The translations under genes and the position numbers were made by a program. A model generated the notes under the pieces. The model searched no databases and was not told the origin of the DNA. It worked only from the letters and a program-made list of their open reading frames with translations. 64,000 nt of DNA from NCBI GenBank assembly GCA_016713445.1, contig JADJPB010000008.1:62001-126000 (forward strand), read 5' to 3'. Shown here one piece after another: positions 51,318 through 61,082 of this stretch. This DNA comes from Bacteroidota bacterium (GTDB lineage: Bacteria; Bacteroidota; Bacteroidia; AKYH767-A; OLB10). The stretch's first letter is position 1, and every line of letters starts with the position of its first letter.

Positions 51318-54300
51318 TTAGCGCATCAAATACATCTTCCCCCAACCTTTCTTGAAATATTGATCGGCGTTGGTTTCTCTTTTCTCGATATTAGAACCAT
51401 TGATTCCAGTAATCACACGATAGACATAAACACCATTTGCTAATTGATCGCCAAATTCATCTTTTCCGTCCCATGCATAATCCGTAATATTTCTACCGAT
51501 TCGAATCGCTCCTAATTCTTCTCTCATGATCTCACGAACTACTTTACCAGAGACCGTCATAATTTGAATTTTAAATTCGGTGGGAACTTCTGAACCTGTC
51601 AGCATAAATACAAATCGAGTGGATGTACTGAAAGGATTCGGATAATTCACCACTTCGGTGATTGTACTTTTATTGATTACTTCAAACTGAATTTTATAAT
51701 CAAAGGCTCCGCTTAAATTTCCTGTCTCATCTTTTGCTTCTACGGCTAGCTCATAGATACCGTCTTCCGTTAAATAAGGATGATAATCGATTCGGAAACT
51801 ATTATTTGGTAGTAATGCAGGCAACCATCCCATCAGTATAGTATTAGTAGGTGGCCCTTGTGCTGGTTCAAAGTGTAAATACTGCAATTGACCCGAAGGT
51901 GATCTTAATGAAATTCTAAAGTTAGAGGTATCGTTCAATGCTAAATACTTATTCTCATCTTTCAATTTTATAAGAATTTCGGGACGTGAAGAAACTATAT
52001 CTCCATTTAAGATATGAATTCCATCAAAAGTAACATCTAACAATGGATTCGTAATATCTGGATTCACCGTAAACTTCAAGCTTGTTATATTGTTAAAATG
52101 ATACTGCTCCGGCTGATCGTCGTTTGGATTTGCTTCGATCCACAAACTATTATTACCACGATAGGTTAAGGAGCTAAAACTTACATTACACATAATCGTA
52201 TCTCCAGCTGGAAGAGTGCGATGGAGTCGAACCGAAGAAATATTTCTACGAATATTATTGGCGTCATAAACAAAATAATTTACCAACAATGTATCCATAT
52301 CCACGCTGCTAATATTCTCAAAGGCCATACTTAGGCTGATGGTTTCACCTTCTTGAACTGTATCGTTAAAGAAAGAATAAAAATTCGTGTTCAATGATCC
52401 TTCTGGCACCGGATCAAAATATACCTGCCACCTTTCCATTTGAGGTGGCGTTCGCAATTGCGAATCTTCCATGTAAGATTTCAATCGAAGATTAGGGTAC
52501 TGAGATGCATTGATAAAACTCAAATCGATCGGATTCACAATATCCACTATTGAATCTACAATCAACACTTCCTGCCCAGTTGATGCAATACCATACACCT
52601 GTAAATAAATGCTGTCAGGCGAAATTCCAGGCTCCAAGTGAGTATAATTCCAATGGAGTTGATTCCAGGCTGTAGCTGGGCCAATTACCGATGAGGATTT
52701 AAAACCTTTATCCCAATCACGCGTCAACAAATGATCGATACGCAACAAACTATCGGGATACAACCCCTTCTTAAAAATTACTGATGCAGGATCACCCTTT
52801 TTCATAAACATCATGAATTTGTCGCCGGTTTGAAGACTACTAAACTGTGGAACACCGATTGAATTGTAAGCACTCTTTAAAGTATTGAGTGTATCAAACG
52901 GAGCCGAGAATGTGGTCCAGCTTAACAAATAATTTCCATCCGGAACATCATTTTGGATAAGGTCAATCAGACTATCAATTCCCACAGTAGCTCCTACGTT
53001 AAACAAGAAATACTTGTCAGGACGAGTTCTAAAGCCACATCCTTGCGCTGTATTACAAGAGTAATAATTATAATTACCAAAATAATTTGTACAAGAATCA
53101 GATGTCCAAGGATTTTCAAAGTCAATTGAATCCAATACAGCTACTGCAATTTGAGTGACACCAAAGCATCCACCATAATCCATATTCACGCCGTTAATTT
53201 CATAACTCGGGCGATTTAATTCATGGGTCATCAACAGAGAATAATTCGAAGAAATAAACTTCGTTTGTCGAGCAGAATCCACCCAAAGCATATTTGCCAA
53301 GGCACTTTCCTTAAACTGATAATAATGCGCTTGTGACCATCCTGTTTTTCCAGGCTTAAACAAAAACGAACTCACTTTCCACTGAAACTTTGATGAGATG
53401 GCAGTATCAAGGCTCATAATAGAATCATTGGCCACACGCCAATAATAAGCGATATTTGAATCCAACGTTTGGGGAATTACCCAAGAAATTATTCCAAATG
53501 CATTATTAGCAACACCAGAAATTTTAGTAGGACTATCAAAGAAAAAGGAAGTATCCACTTCAAATCGATAATTTTTAGCAGAAGCGAATAAGTCGGCAGT
53601 TGTGGCCTTCAATGTAATATTTCCAGTTGGTACAATGGCATATTCCTGCGGGAAAACCGGATTAATATCGGTGGAATTAATTAACAATTGAGATTTCGCG
53701 ACGTTGTTCCCTACATTATCTAACTCATCCACTTCATTATAAACATCCACCGTAATTTCAAACCTATTAAGTCCTGCTCCATCTTTAAAATCTACTGGCA
53801 AAGAAATACTAAGAGTATCGATGTAGGTAATATATGGCACTTCAATAATCGTATCTTTTTTATTTCCACTCGGCAGGGTTCTGCTAATCAACACATGCAT
53901 CGATTCGCTTGTATTCTTTCCTAAGTTCGCTACAGCGAATTTCACCATAAAACTATCCATCTCTGTTGTAACGATAGAAGGCTCATAAAAAATATTTGCA
54001 TTTTTTATTTCAAAATCTGGTTTTTCAAAAACATTCATTTTGATAGCCGGATCCCCATGAAGTGTCATATTCATACATACGCTCTTCACATCAAAGTTCA
54101 AAGAATCATAAATATCTTCCACGGTTTTTTTCATCACTTCGCCAACGGTATAACCATAATATTCTTTAAAATTCACTTCATGAAAACGCAAAGAATACAA
54201 ATCAAGGGGATCGATGAGTCCTTTATCCGGTACAGCAATGAAAGCGATAGAACCTTTATTAGGAGTTAAAACAAATCGTTCATTAAGCAAACGATTTGTA

Positions 54301-56350
54301 GTATGAATATCTCCTACAAAACAAGATTGAGCCAGAACCACAGGATAACGATCCTTATTATTATAATTTTCCGGATCATCAGTAGAAATATCGAATGAGG
54401 TACCAGCAGCATGACCATAGAAGGTCATCATACTGCATCCAGAATCGATTAATTGCTGAATATATTGACCAAGGTTAATTTGAATGGGTGCAGTTGAACT
54501 TTTTAAAATCGTAGTGACATTTCCACCAAACAAAGTATCTTCAATAATTTGTTTGTAAACGTTCAATTTACTCGACAAAACATTTTGTTCATTCAAATCT
54601 GTTCCTCCACCAAAATGAAGCACGTTCTTCATCCAACTAGTTGGTGGTAATGTTTGCTGAATCTCAAAAGAAATTAATTTATCTAAGTATGCGATAACAT
54701 CTGCATCATTTTGGGCTGAGACTCGACCTGTTGCAATTTCAGGAGTAAACTTCGTAGTATTTAATTGAGAAGTAAAAATTTGATCGGATGCTGGCTCTCC
54801 ATAAGTAGGAATTAAATTTAAACTATAAGCTACACCACTTCTTGCATTTTGCGACAAAACCGATTTACCTAATAACAACATGTACTTCGGAGTCACTGCA
54901 TTATTATCGATCAACTGATCACAAAAATTACGAATCGATAAAGGGTGCTTCTTAATTCCCCATGCAAACTGATCAAATAATTCGTCGATATCAGTAAGCA
55001 GTACATTGTAACCTTTCGTAGTTCGGTAGCTAGCATACGCAGTTGCGCCAGTCCAAATAGATTTATTAGATATCAATAAGAAATCAGCATTTGCTCCCGT
55101 TACTTTAAAATTATTAAATCGAGCAAACTTAGCTGGATCTGTATCAGCATTTACACTTTTCATGGTAGCATTTCCGGCAAAAGAAAACACTTGGCTATTA
55201 TCTAACATAAAACAATGTTGTTCCTGGCCATTCATAGGCACCAAGCCTTTGTACACACCTCCTACTTGAGAAGGAATTAATAACTTCACGGTATCTCCAC
55301 TCATCACATAAATACGAGGGGCAGCAGCATTAAGATTTACGCATTCCAACAATGCCTTTGCCGAAGCACTGTTGACCCCCATCTTCATGGGTAATGTTTC
55401 CCCTCCAAAATCAAAACTTCGCGCATAACGCAATTTAGCATAGGCTATTTGCATGTAATTTAAATTCCCGGGAAAAGTAACATCGTTCAAGGGCATAAAT
55501 TGAAATACATAATTTCCACTTGATGGTAAGTTCGTGATATCAAAGTTATGCTTCACCAATTCGTAAGCATAAAAAGCGTATCGATTAAGATGCTCCCGGC
55601 GCTCTTTAACTGATAGGGATGTGCATTAGCATTTGCGCCCATCACCATTGCCTCTAAGGATGGTAATGGACCTAATGAAACACCTTTTGAAATAGTATAG
55701 TTAATATCAAAAGGAGCATTCTTACTAATTCTATTCGACAAAAATCCTTCTCCTTCTGAAAACGAATTATCTGCAATATCATTATAATCACGCCAGCCAA
55801 TATTATATTCCGCTCCATACACTTTTACTTGCTCTGAAATAAAATATGATTCGGGAGTATAAGCGCCAAAGTTATTGTCATTGAGAATAGGCATTCGTCG
55901 ATTGTTTGTAGAAAAGGGCGAATAGGTTAAGAAATAAGATGCAGTATCGTTGTAAATACTAAAATAAGGGTTAGGCTGATCTTCTGCGTTCACGTAGAGG
56001 GAACGATCATAAGCACCGTCGTTGCCTTTGCCATAAAACTCAATATAATCGCCAGGACCAAAAATATTATCGGCGTTCACATCGGCCACATGAATAAATT
56101 GTTCCTTTCCTTTTGCATACACTTGAAAACGATCGGGGCTAAACCATGAGGTAATGGGCACACCATTGTTTTGCATATCGGCATAGGTAACTCTATAAAT
56201 ACCTTCTTGCCAAATACCAATTCTAAAATACTGTTGGGAAGACAATGCCTGTCCACTAGTAAAAGCAATCCATTCATTACCATAGGGCTGTGCAACGGCA
56301 CTGGATTGTACTAATAAAAATGCAGTGATAAGAGCGTAAAATTGTTTCAT
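51318..56350 (-). CDS. porU2: Putative T9SS sortase-like protein PorU2 (one frameshift)
   Basis: A C25 (gingipain-like) cysteine peptidase-fold protein of about 1,675 residues. The signal peptide is KQFYALITAFLLVQSSAVAQ, with a beta-rich N-terminal domain after it. The catalytic His is in MMTFYGHAAGTSFD and the Cys in VVLAQSCFVGDIH. Long Ig-like repeats and a C-terminal FlgD/CTD-like domain (VVNYPNPFSTSTRFVFML to VYVYRVIT) complete it. It resembles the large PorU paralogue often found beside PorV2, rather than canonical PorU. A frame change near 55555 splits the first 265 residues from the rest. It follows porV2 by 8 bp. Role: probably processing or anchoring of T9SS cargos. Confidence 0.85.
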
Positions 56351-56358
56351 GTAAGCTT

Positions 56359-57456
56359 TTATTTTTTAGGTGAAGAACCTTCCTTTCTCACAATATTCAA
56401 TCGCAATGAAAACACATTTGAATACAATTGTTCCGATGTATTTCCAATATTTGTTAAGGCGTAATCGATGGTTACATTTTTTAATCGCAATCCAATTCCA
56501 ATATTAGGTTGAGCAGTGGTGGACGTACTCGCATCTATATTTTTAATCGTTTGAATGTTTCCTAAGCCAGCTCTCAAAAAGATAAAGTCATCATACCCAA
56601 ACTCTACTCCTATCTTTGGATCAATACTCATCACATCTGTTTTCACTGGTACATTTCTTTTTCCATCAAAAGTGATATCCAAATCAACGGCCGGATTCAC
56701 TGTAATTTTCTTTACAATATTTGTTTTAAATGCTGTACCTAAAATTAATTTTGGCAAGGTAACTTCCAATCCATTTTCAGGAATAGCATTTCCCGTTTGA
56801 TCAAACACCTCTTTTAAATTTTCTGTATTGTATGTCCATGCATTGAAAGTTGAGGTAATATCCTTTCCCACCGCGCCGAAAGTCCATTTTCCCTTTTCAT
56901 ATTGTGCACCTGCATCTAAACCGAAGCCCCAAGCCTTCGCAAATTTTCCCACCTTTCGATGAACAACTTTAGCATTTCCGCCCAGACTCAATCCTTCTAA
57001 TTTGGTTTTCTGCGCATAAGAAAATAAAAATGCATAATCGGCAGATGAGAAAGACCTCAATCGATCGTAATCGATATTTCCATCTTTGTCGATTAAGTCT
57101 GTAGAGTCGATAATATCATCGACCGCAAAGCGAATTACAGACAAACCGATAGTACGTGTAGCGTCAATAGGTGCAGCAAAAGAACCATAATCATATTTTG
57201 CAATGCCGGCGAAATATTCGCTGTGCATTAACGCAATTTGTAAATTGCCTTTTACCTTTGTTAATCCTGCAGGATTCCAATATCCTGCTGTGGCATCATT
57301 CACTAATGCCGACATTGCACCGCTTAATCCGAGACCACGAGCACCTACGCCGATAGCTAAAAATTCATTACTGTACTTTGGAGTTTGCGCGATCAAAGCT
57401 GAACTAAGAAGTCCGGCTACTGCGCTTAAATAAAATTTTGTTCTTTGCATGTTCAT
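56359..57456 (-). CDS. porV2: PorV/PorQ-family outer-membrane protein PorV2
   Basis: A 365-residue beta-barrel of the PorV/UPF0164 type. The signal peptide ends LSSALIAQ, then TPKYSNEFLAIGVGARGLGLSGAMSA and the family's DATAGYWNPAGLTK motif. The following strands alternate hydrophobic and polar residues to the end. PorV shuttles T9SS cargo to the sortase, and this paralogue is paired with PorU2 in the same operon. It is intact. Its upstream region carries a nested inverted repeat, likely a control site. Confidence 0.85.
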   Translation of the reverse strand: MNMQRTKFYLSAVAGLLSSALIAQTPKYSNEFLAIGVGARGLGLSGAMSALVNDATAGYWNPAGLTKVKGNLQIALMHSEYFAGIAKYDYGSFAAPIDATRTIGLSVIRFAVDDIIDSTDLIDKDGNIDYDRLRSFSSADYAFLFSYAQKTKLEGLSLGGNAKVVHRKVGKFAKAWGFGLDAGAQYEKGKWTFGAVGKDITSTFNAWTYNTENLKEVFDQTGNAIPENGLEVTLPKLILGTAFKTNIVKKITVNPAVDLDITFDGKRNVPVKTDVMSIDPKIGVEFGYDDFIFLRAGLGNIQTIKNIDASTSTTAQPNIGIGLRLKNVTIDYALTNIGNTSEQLYSNVFSLRLNIVRKEGSSPKK

Positions 57457-57469
57457 TAGGTTGTGGCAT

Positions 57470-57522
57470 CCAAACGTTTTTCAGAGACAAAAAGTATTCT
57501 CTGAGTTTATGTATACGTTTGG
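57470..57522. promoter_or_regulatory. Nested inverted repeat in the porV2 leader region
   Basis: Outer arms CCAAACGT (57470-57477) and ACGTTTGG (57515-57522); inner arms TCAGAGA (57481-57487) and TCTCTGA (57498-57504). It sits 14 to 66 bp before the porV2 ATG. It could be an RNA fold in the 5' leader or a binding site. No clear TAnnTTTG is present nearby. Confidence 0.5.
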
Positions 57523-57680
57523 AAGATAGTGAAGGTTCTGAAAATCAAAAGTAAATAGGTTTACCTCTGAAATAGAGAGGAATTCAGTAACATATTAACA
57601 TAATTTGTTCAGCAGGAGATAAAAAACTGTGAACTGCATCAAAATAGGGGTGAAATAAGAAGGAGTCGAGAGATATCAAT

Positions 57681-57688
57681 TATCTTCG
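57681..57688 (+). promoter_or_regulatory. Promoter -7-like element (TATCTTCG) of pssA
   Basis: The same octamer as at trpS and the SDR gene, 5 nt before the ATG at 57694. Confidence 0.4.
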
Positions 57689-57693
57689 CGCTC

Positions 57694-58407
57694 ATGCGTC
57701 ACCTTCCCAACCTCATGACCTTGGCTAATTTGTTTTGCGGATGCTTAGCCATTGTATCTATTTTTAGTGGAGAATTAACGACAGCGAGTACCTTCATTTT
57801 CATTGCTGCGTTGCTTGATTTTGGAGATGGTTTTGTCGCTCGTAAATTCAATGCTTACTCTGAATTAGGCAAGCAACTCGATTCATTAGCCGACATGGTT
57901 AGTTTTGGATTAGTACCTGGATTAATGCTCTACGCTATCTTTGTTATGGGCAGTACGAAGTTTGATTTTGATCCAACTTTGATGATGATGGGACAATACT
58001 TTATGTTCATGGTCACCATATTTTCTTGTTTAAGATTAGCCATGTTCAATCTTGACATTCGACAAAGCTCTTACTTTATAGGTGTTCCAACGCCAGCTAA
58101 CACATTAATGATCACTTCAATACCATTTATTTTAGCTGATAATACTTGGGGACTTAGTCAATACATTTACCATCCTTTCTTTCTCGTTGTCTTTGCTGGG
58201 ATCTCAAGTTATTTATTGGTATCCGAAATCCCTCTACTGGCTTTAAAGTTCAAGTCATATGCCTGGAATGTTAATAAAGGGCCTTATTTATTATTGATCG
58301 TGAGCGTCTTAAGTATTCTTTTATTGAAATTTGCAGCAGCACCCATCATCCTCATTTTCTATGTAATTTTGTCCTTGATTTTTCCACCTCATAAAAAAAC
58401 GACATGA
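57694..58407 (+). CDS. pssA: CDP-diacylglycerol-serine O-phosphatidyltransferase
   Basis: A CDP-alcohol phosphatidyltransferase making phosphatidylserine at the inner membrane. The family motif DG-x2-AR-x8-G-x3-D-x3-D is seen as DFGDGFVARKFNAYSELGKQ followed by LDSLAD. About seven hydrophobic segments span the 237 residues. CDP-alcohol transferases for glycerol are related, but the N-terminal HLPNLMTLANLFCG is PssA-like. The stop overlaps the purS ATG by 4 nt (ATGA). It is intact and has a TATCTTCG octamer 5 nt upstream. Confidence 0.88.
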   Translation: MRHLPNLMTLANLFCGCLAIVSIFSGELTTASTFIFIAALLDFGDGFVARKFNAYSELGKQLDSLADMVSFGLVPGLMLYAIFVMGSTKFDFDPTLMMMGQYFMFMVTIFSCLRLAMFNLDIRQSSYFIGVPTPANTLMITSIPFILADNTWGLSQYIYHPFFLVVFAGISSYLLVSEIPLLALKFKSYAWNVNKGPYLLLIVSVLSILLLKFAAAPIILIFYVILSLIFPPHKKTT

Positions 58408-58655
58408 AATTCAACGCACATATCAATGTAATGCCACAAAAAGCATTGCTTGACCCACAAGGACGCGCCGTAACTGGTAGCATGAAAAACTTAGATCTTT
58501 CTCAAATCGAAAATGTTCGAATTGGCAAGCACATCACGTTAGAGATTGAAGCAAAAACAAAAGAAGAAGCCATACAAAATGTGGATATTGCATGCAAGAA
58601 ATTGTTAGCAAATCCAATCATGGAAAATTACGAGTTCACCGTGGAGCCTGCTTAA
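58404..58655 (+). CDS. purS: Phosphoribosylformylglycinamidine synthase subunit PurS
   Basis: An 83-residue subunit of FGAM synthase that bridges PurL and PurQ in de novo purine synthesis. AHINVMPQKALLDPQGRAV matches the family start and the length is typical. It overlaps pssA by 4 nt and is 9 bp from the DUF1684 gene. purL and purQ are not in the window, so the complex partners are elsewhere. Confidence 0.88.
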   Translation: MKFNAHINVMPQKALLDPQGRAVTGSMKNLDLSQIENVRIGKHITLEIEAKTKEEAIQNVDIACKKLLANPIMENYEFTVEPA

Positions 58656-58664
58656 TTCAACAAT

Positions 58665-59276
58665 ATGAAATCTCTCTTTCTATGCATTTGTTCATTTTTT
58701 ATTTTTAATGGTTCTTTTGCACAAACCGAGAATGAAAAAGCGATTGAAGAAATTTTAGAATTCAGAAGAGGTTTAGATAAAGATTACCAAGATCCAAAGG
58801 AATCGCCTTTAGGTGAAAAGAACGCTGCTAGTTTTACTGGCCATCGCTACTTTCCCATTGATTTAGGGTTGCGGGTTTGGGCGAAAGCAGAGGTATTGAA
58901 AAACGAGAAATCTTTTCTCATGAAGACCAGCGGATCCAAAACTCCGGAATATCGCAAATTTTTAAAATTAACTTTTAGCATCGATGATAGTAGCTATGTT
59001 TTGTTTGCTTACCAAAACGTAGTTTACGCACAAAAAGAAGAATACAAAGACCATTTATTTCTCCCCTTCACCGACAAAACGAACGGGTTTGAAAGCTATG
59101 GAGGTGGACGATATATTGATCTTCGGATACCCACCACCGATAGTTTACTGTTAGATTTTAATCAATGTTATAATCCATATTGCGCGTATACAACGGGCTA
59201 TAATTGTCCGATTCCGCCGAAGGAGAATGCGTTGCATATTAAGATTGAAGTAGGGATTTTAGCACCTGAGCATTAA
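58665..59276 (+). CDS. DUF1684 domain-containing exported protein
   Basis: 203 residues with a signal peptide (KSLFLCICSFFIFNGSFAQ). The DUF1684 core shows FRRGLDKDY, PLGEKNAASFTGHRYFPID, ...LFLPFTDKTNGFESYGGGRYIDL and the terminal DFNQCYNPYCAY...NCPIPPKENAL, where two of three cysteines and PIPP are family-typical. The function is unknown, though structural relatives bind small ligands. It is intact and third in the pssA-purS operon. Confidence 0.88.
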   Translation: MKSLFLCICSFFIFNGSFAQTENEKAIEEILEFRRGLDKDYQDPKESPLGEKNAASFTGHRYFPIDLGLRVWAKAEVLKNEKSFLMKTSGSKTPEYRKFLKLTFSIDDSSYVLFAYQNVVYAQKEEYKDHLFLPFTDKTNGFESYGGGRYIDLRIPTTDSLLLDFNQCYNPYCAYTTGYNCPIPPKENALHIKIEVGILAPEH

Positions 59277-59359
59277 TTGTCGTTCTTATTTAATTTTTTC
59301 GAAACAGTTAAAATATTTTCTTCGAAAAGTGATTTCAGGCTTTTAGCTTCTAGCTGGTC

Positions 59360-59389
59360 AAAAGCCTCTTATTATACGCGGGCTTTTTT
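59360..59389 (+). terminator. Probable terminator after the DUF1684 gene
   Basis: AAAAGCC pairs with GGCTTTT across a 14-nt loop and ends in six T residues, about 84 bp after the stop. Confidence 0.55.
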
Positions 59390-59392
59390 CAA

Positions 59393-59543
59393 CCTGCCTG
59401 CAGCAGGCAGGCACTAGAGAAAAAAGAGGTCACAAGAGATCACTTGAGATATCTTGTGAACACAAAGTCTTTTGTTTTGACTTAAATAAATCTGCGTTAA
59501 TCCGATTTATCCTTTTTATCCGCGCCTGCCTGAAGCAAGCAGG
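59393..59543. repeat. Two copies of a CCTGCCTG-type inverted repeat
   Basis: CCTGCCTG-CAG-CAGGCAGG at 59393-59411 and CCTGCCTG-AAG-CAAGCAGG at 59525-59543, a GC-rich element in AT-rich DNA. The region 59277-59714 otherwise holds no gene. Confidence 0.7.
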
Positions 59544-59714
59544 TTCAATTTTTCTGCATTCATGTTTCTTACTTCTTGTTTGCACTTTACTTCTGGCATT
59601 ATTTACGAAACAAACATACGAGTTCACTATAGAAAAACTTTGTGCACTCAAGTGTACTCTAGTGGCTATAGTGTTAAATATTCCCTCTTTAATCACGAAG
59701 TCTATCGATTAAAA

Positions 59715-60421
59715 CTACATTCTCAATTCAAAATTCTTTCCGAGATACACTCTACGCACTTGTTCATCGTTGGCGAGATCCTGAGCGCTACCTTCTTTTA
59801 AGATTTTACCTTCGAAAAGGAGATAGGCGCGATCGGTGATAGTTAGCGTTTCGTGAACGTTATGATCCGTGATGAGGATGCCGATATTCTTAGCTTTCAA
59901 TTTATAAACGATAGCTTGAATATCCTCTACGGCGATGGGATCTACACCCGCAAATGGTTCATCTAACAAAATAAACTTTGGACTCACAGCGAGACATCTC
60001 GCTATTTCTGTTCTTCTTCTTTCACCACCTGATAAAACATCGCCATTACTTTTGCGAATTTTTTGAAGTCCGAATTCATTCAACAACTCTTCTAATTTTT
60101 CATGTTGCTCTTCCTTCGACATTTTTGTCATCTCCAGAACCGCTTTAATATTATCCTCAACCGAAAGCTTACGAAACACAGAAGCTTCTTGTGCTAAATA
60201 TCCAACACCCATTTGAGCACGTTTATACATGGGCTCTGAAGTAATTTCCCTCATCATCTAAAAAGATTTGTCCTTCGTTGGTAAAAAGAAGTTGTTTTTC
60301 CTGCCCCATTGGGTCCGAGCAATCCCACAATTTCACCTTGTGCCACTTGAATTGATACGTGATCCACTACTGTGCGGCGTTTATATCTTTTTACAAGGTT
60401 AATACTTCGAAGAATTGACAT
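59715..60421 (-). CDS. lptB: LPS transport ATPase LptB, with a short internal gap and frameshifts
   Basis: An ABC ATPase energising lipopolysaccharide transport. The start ATG at 60421 gives SILRSINLVKRYKRR, then GLLGPNGAGKTTSFY (Walker A). Here about 23 nt are missing compared with the family (the MIVG-type helix after Walker A), giving a stop soon after. A second shift (one extra G near 60248) precedes EITSEPMYKRAQMGVGYLAQEASVF. LSGGERRRTEIARCL (signature), ILLDEPFAGVDP (Walker B) and the switch His in ITDHNVHETL follow. The gene is essential in Gram-negatives with LPS, so an error is likelier than loss. Confidence 0.85.
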
Positions 60422-60524
60422 GGCGTAAAATTAGTGAATAATAGGGAACAGTGTATTCCATTAATATTGGCAGCTATTAAAAATAGTGTACGAATGCTAC
60501 CTTATGCCAAGGTATCAGGCAGAA

Positions 60525-61039
60525 GCTGCGCTATGTTAATCACCATAGCTATCGGGAAGCAGAGGCTTGCGCTTCGCTAAAGTTTCTCGCAAAGGCGCTA
60601 AGGCGCTAAGGCTGCGCTGCGATAAATTTTCTTCCTAAGGCGCTAAGGCTGTGCTATGCTTAATTTCGTGTTATATTATCTTGACTTTAAACATACAAAG
60701 CGCTAAGGCGCTAAGGCTGTGCTATGCTTAATTTCGTGTTATATTATCTTGACTTTAAACATACAAGGCGCTAAGGCTGCGCTGCGATAAATTTTCTTCC
60801 TAAGGCGCTAAGGCTGTGCTATGCTTAATTTCGTGTTATATTATCTTGACTTTAAACATACAAGGCGCGAAGGCGCTAAGGCTGCGCTGCGATAAATTTA
60901 TTTTCTAAGGCGCTAAGGCTGCGCTATGTTAATCACGATAGCTATCGGGACGCAGAGGCTTGCGCTTCGCTAAAGTTTCTCGCAAAGGCGCGAAGGCGCT
61001 AAGGCTGCGCTGCGATAAATTTTCTTTCTAAGGCGCTAA
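60525..61039. repeat. Mosaic repeat array with three module types
   Basis: Three near-identical 52-bp modules (B, with GGCTGTGCTATGC and ATATTATCTTGAC) at 60647-60698, 60715-60766 and 60812-60863. Four 37-bp modules (A, GGCTGCGCTGCGATAAATT and so on) at 60610, 60775, 60880 and 61003. Two 74-bp modules (C, containing ATAGCTATCGGGA) at 60525 and 60918. The order is C-A-B-B-A-B-A-C-A, joined by AAGGCGCT words. It is not a CRISPR: no uniform repeat and no unique spacers. The full gene-free region is 60422-61082. Confidence 0.85.
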
Positions 61040-61082
61040 ACTTTCTCGCAAAAAATACTAAACTATTTACTTTGACTTTTAA

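Noticed and set aside
60525..61039. Repeat array as a CRISPR
   Set aside because: Modules have three different lengths, are unevenly spaced, and there are no unique spacers or cas genes.
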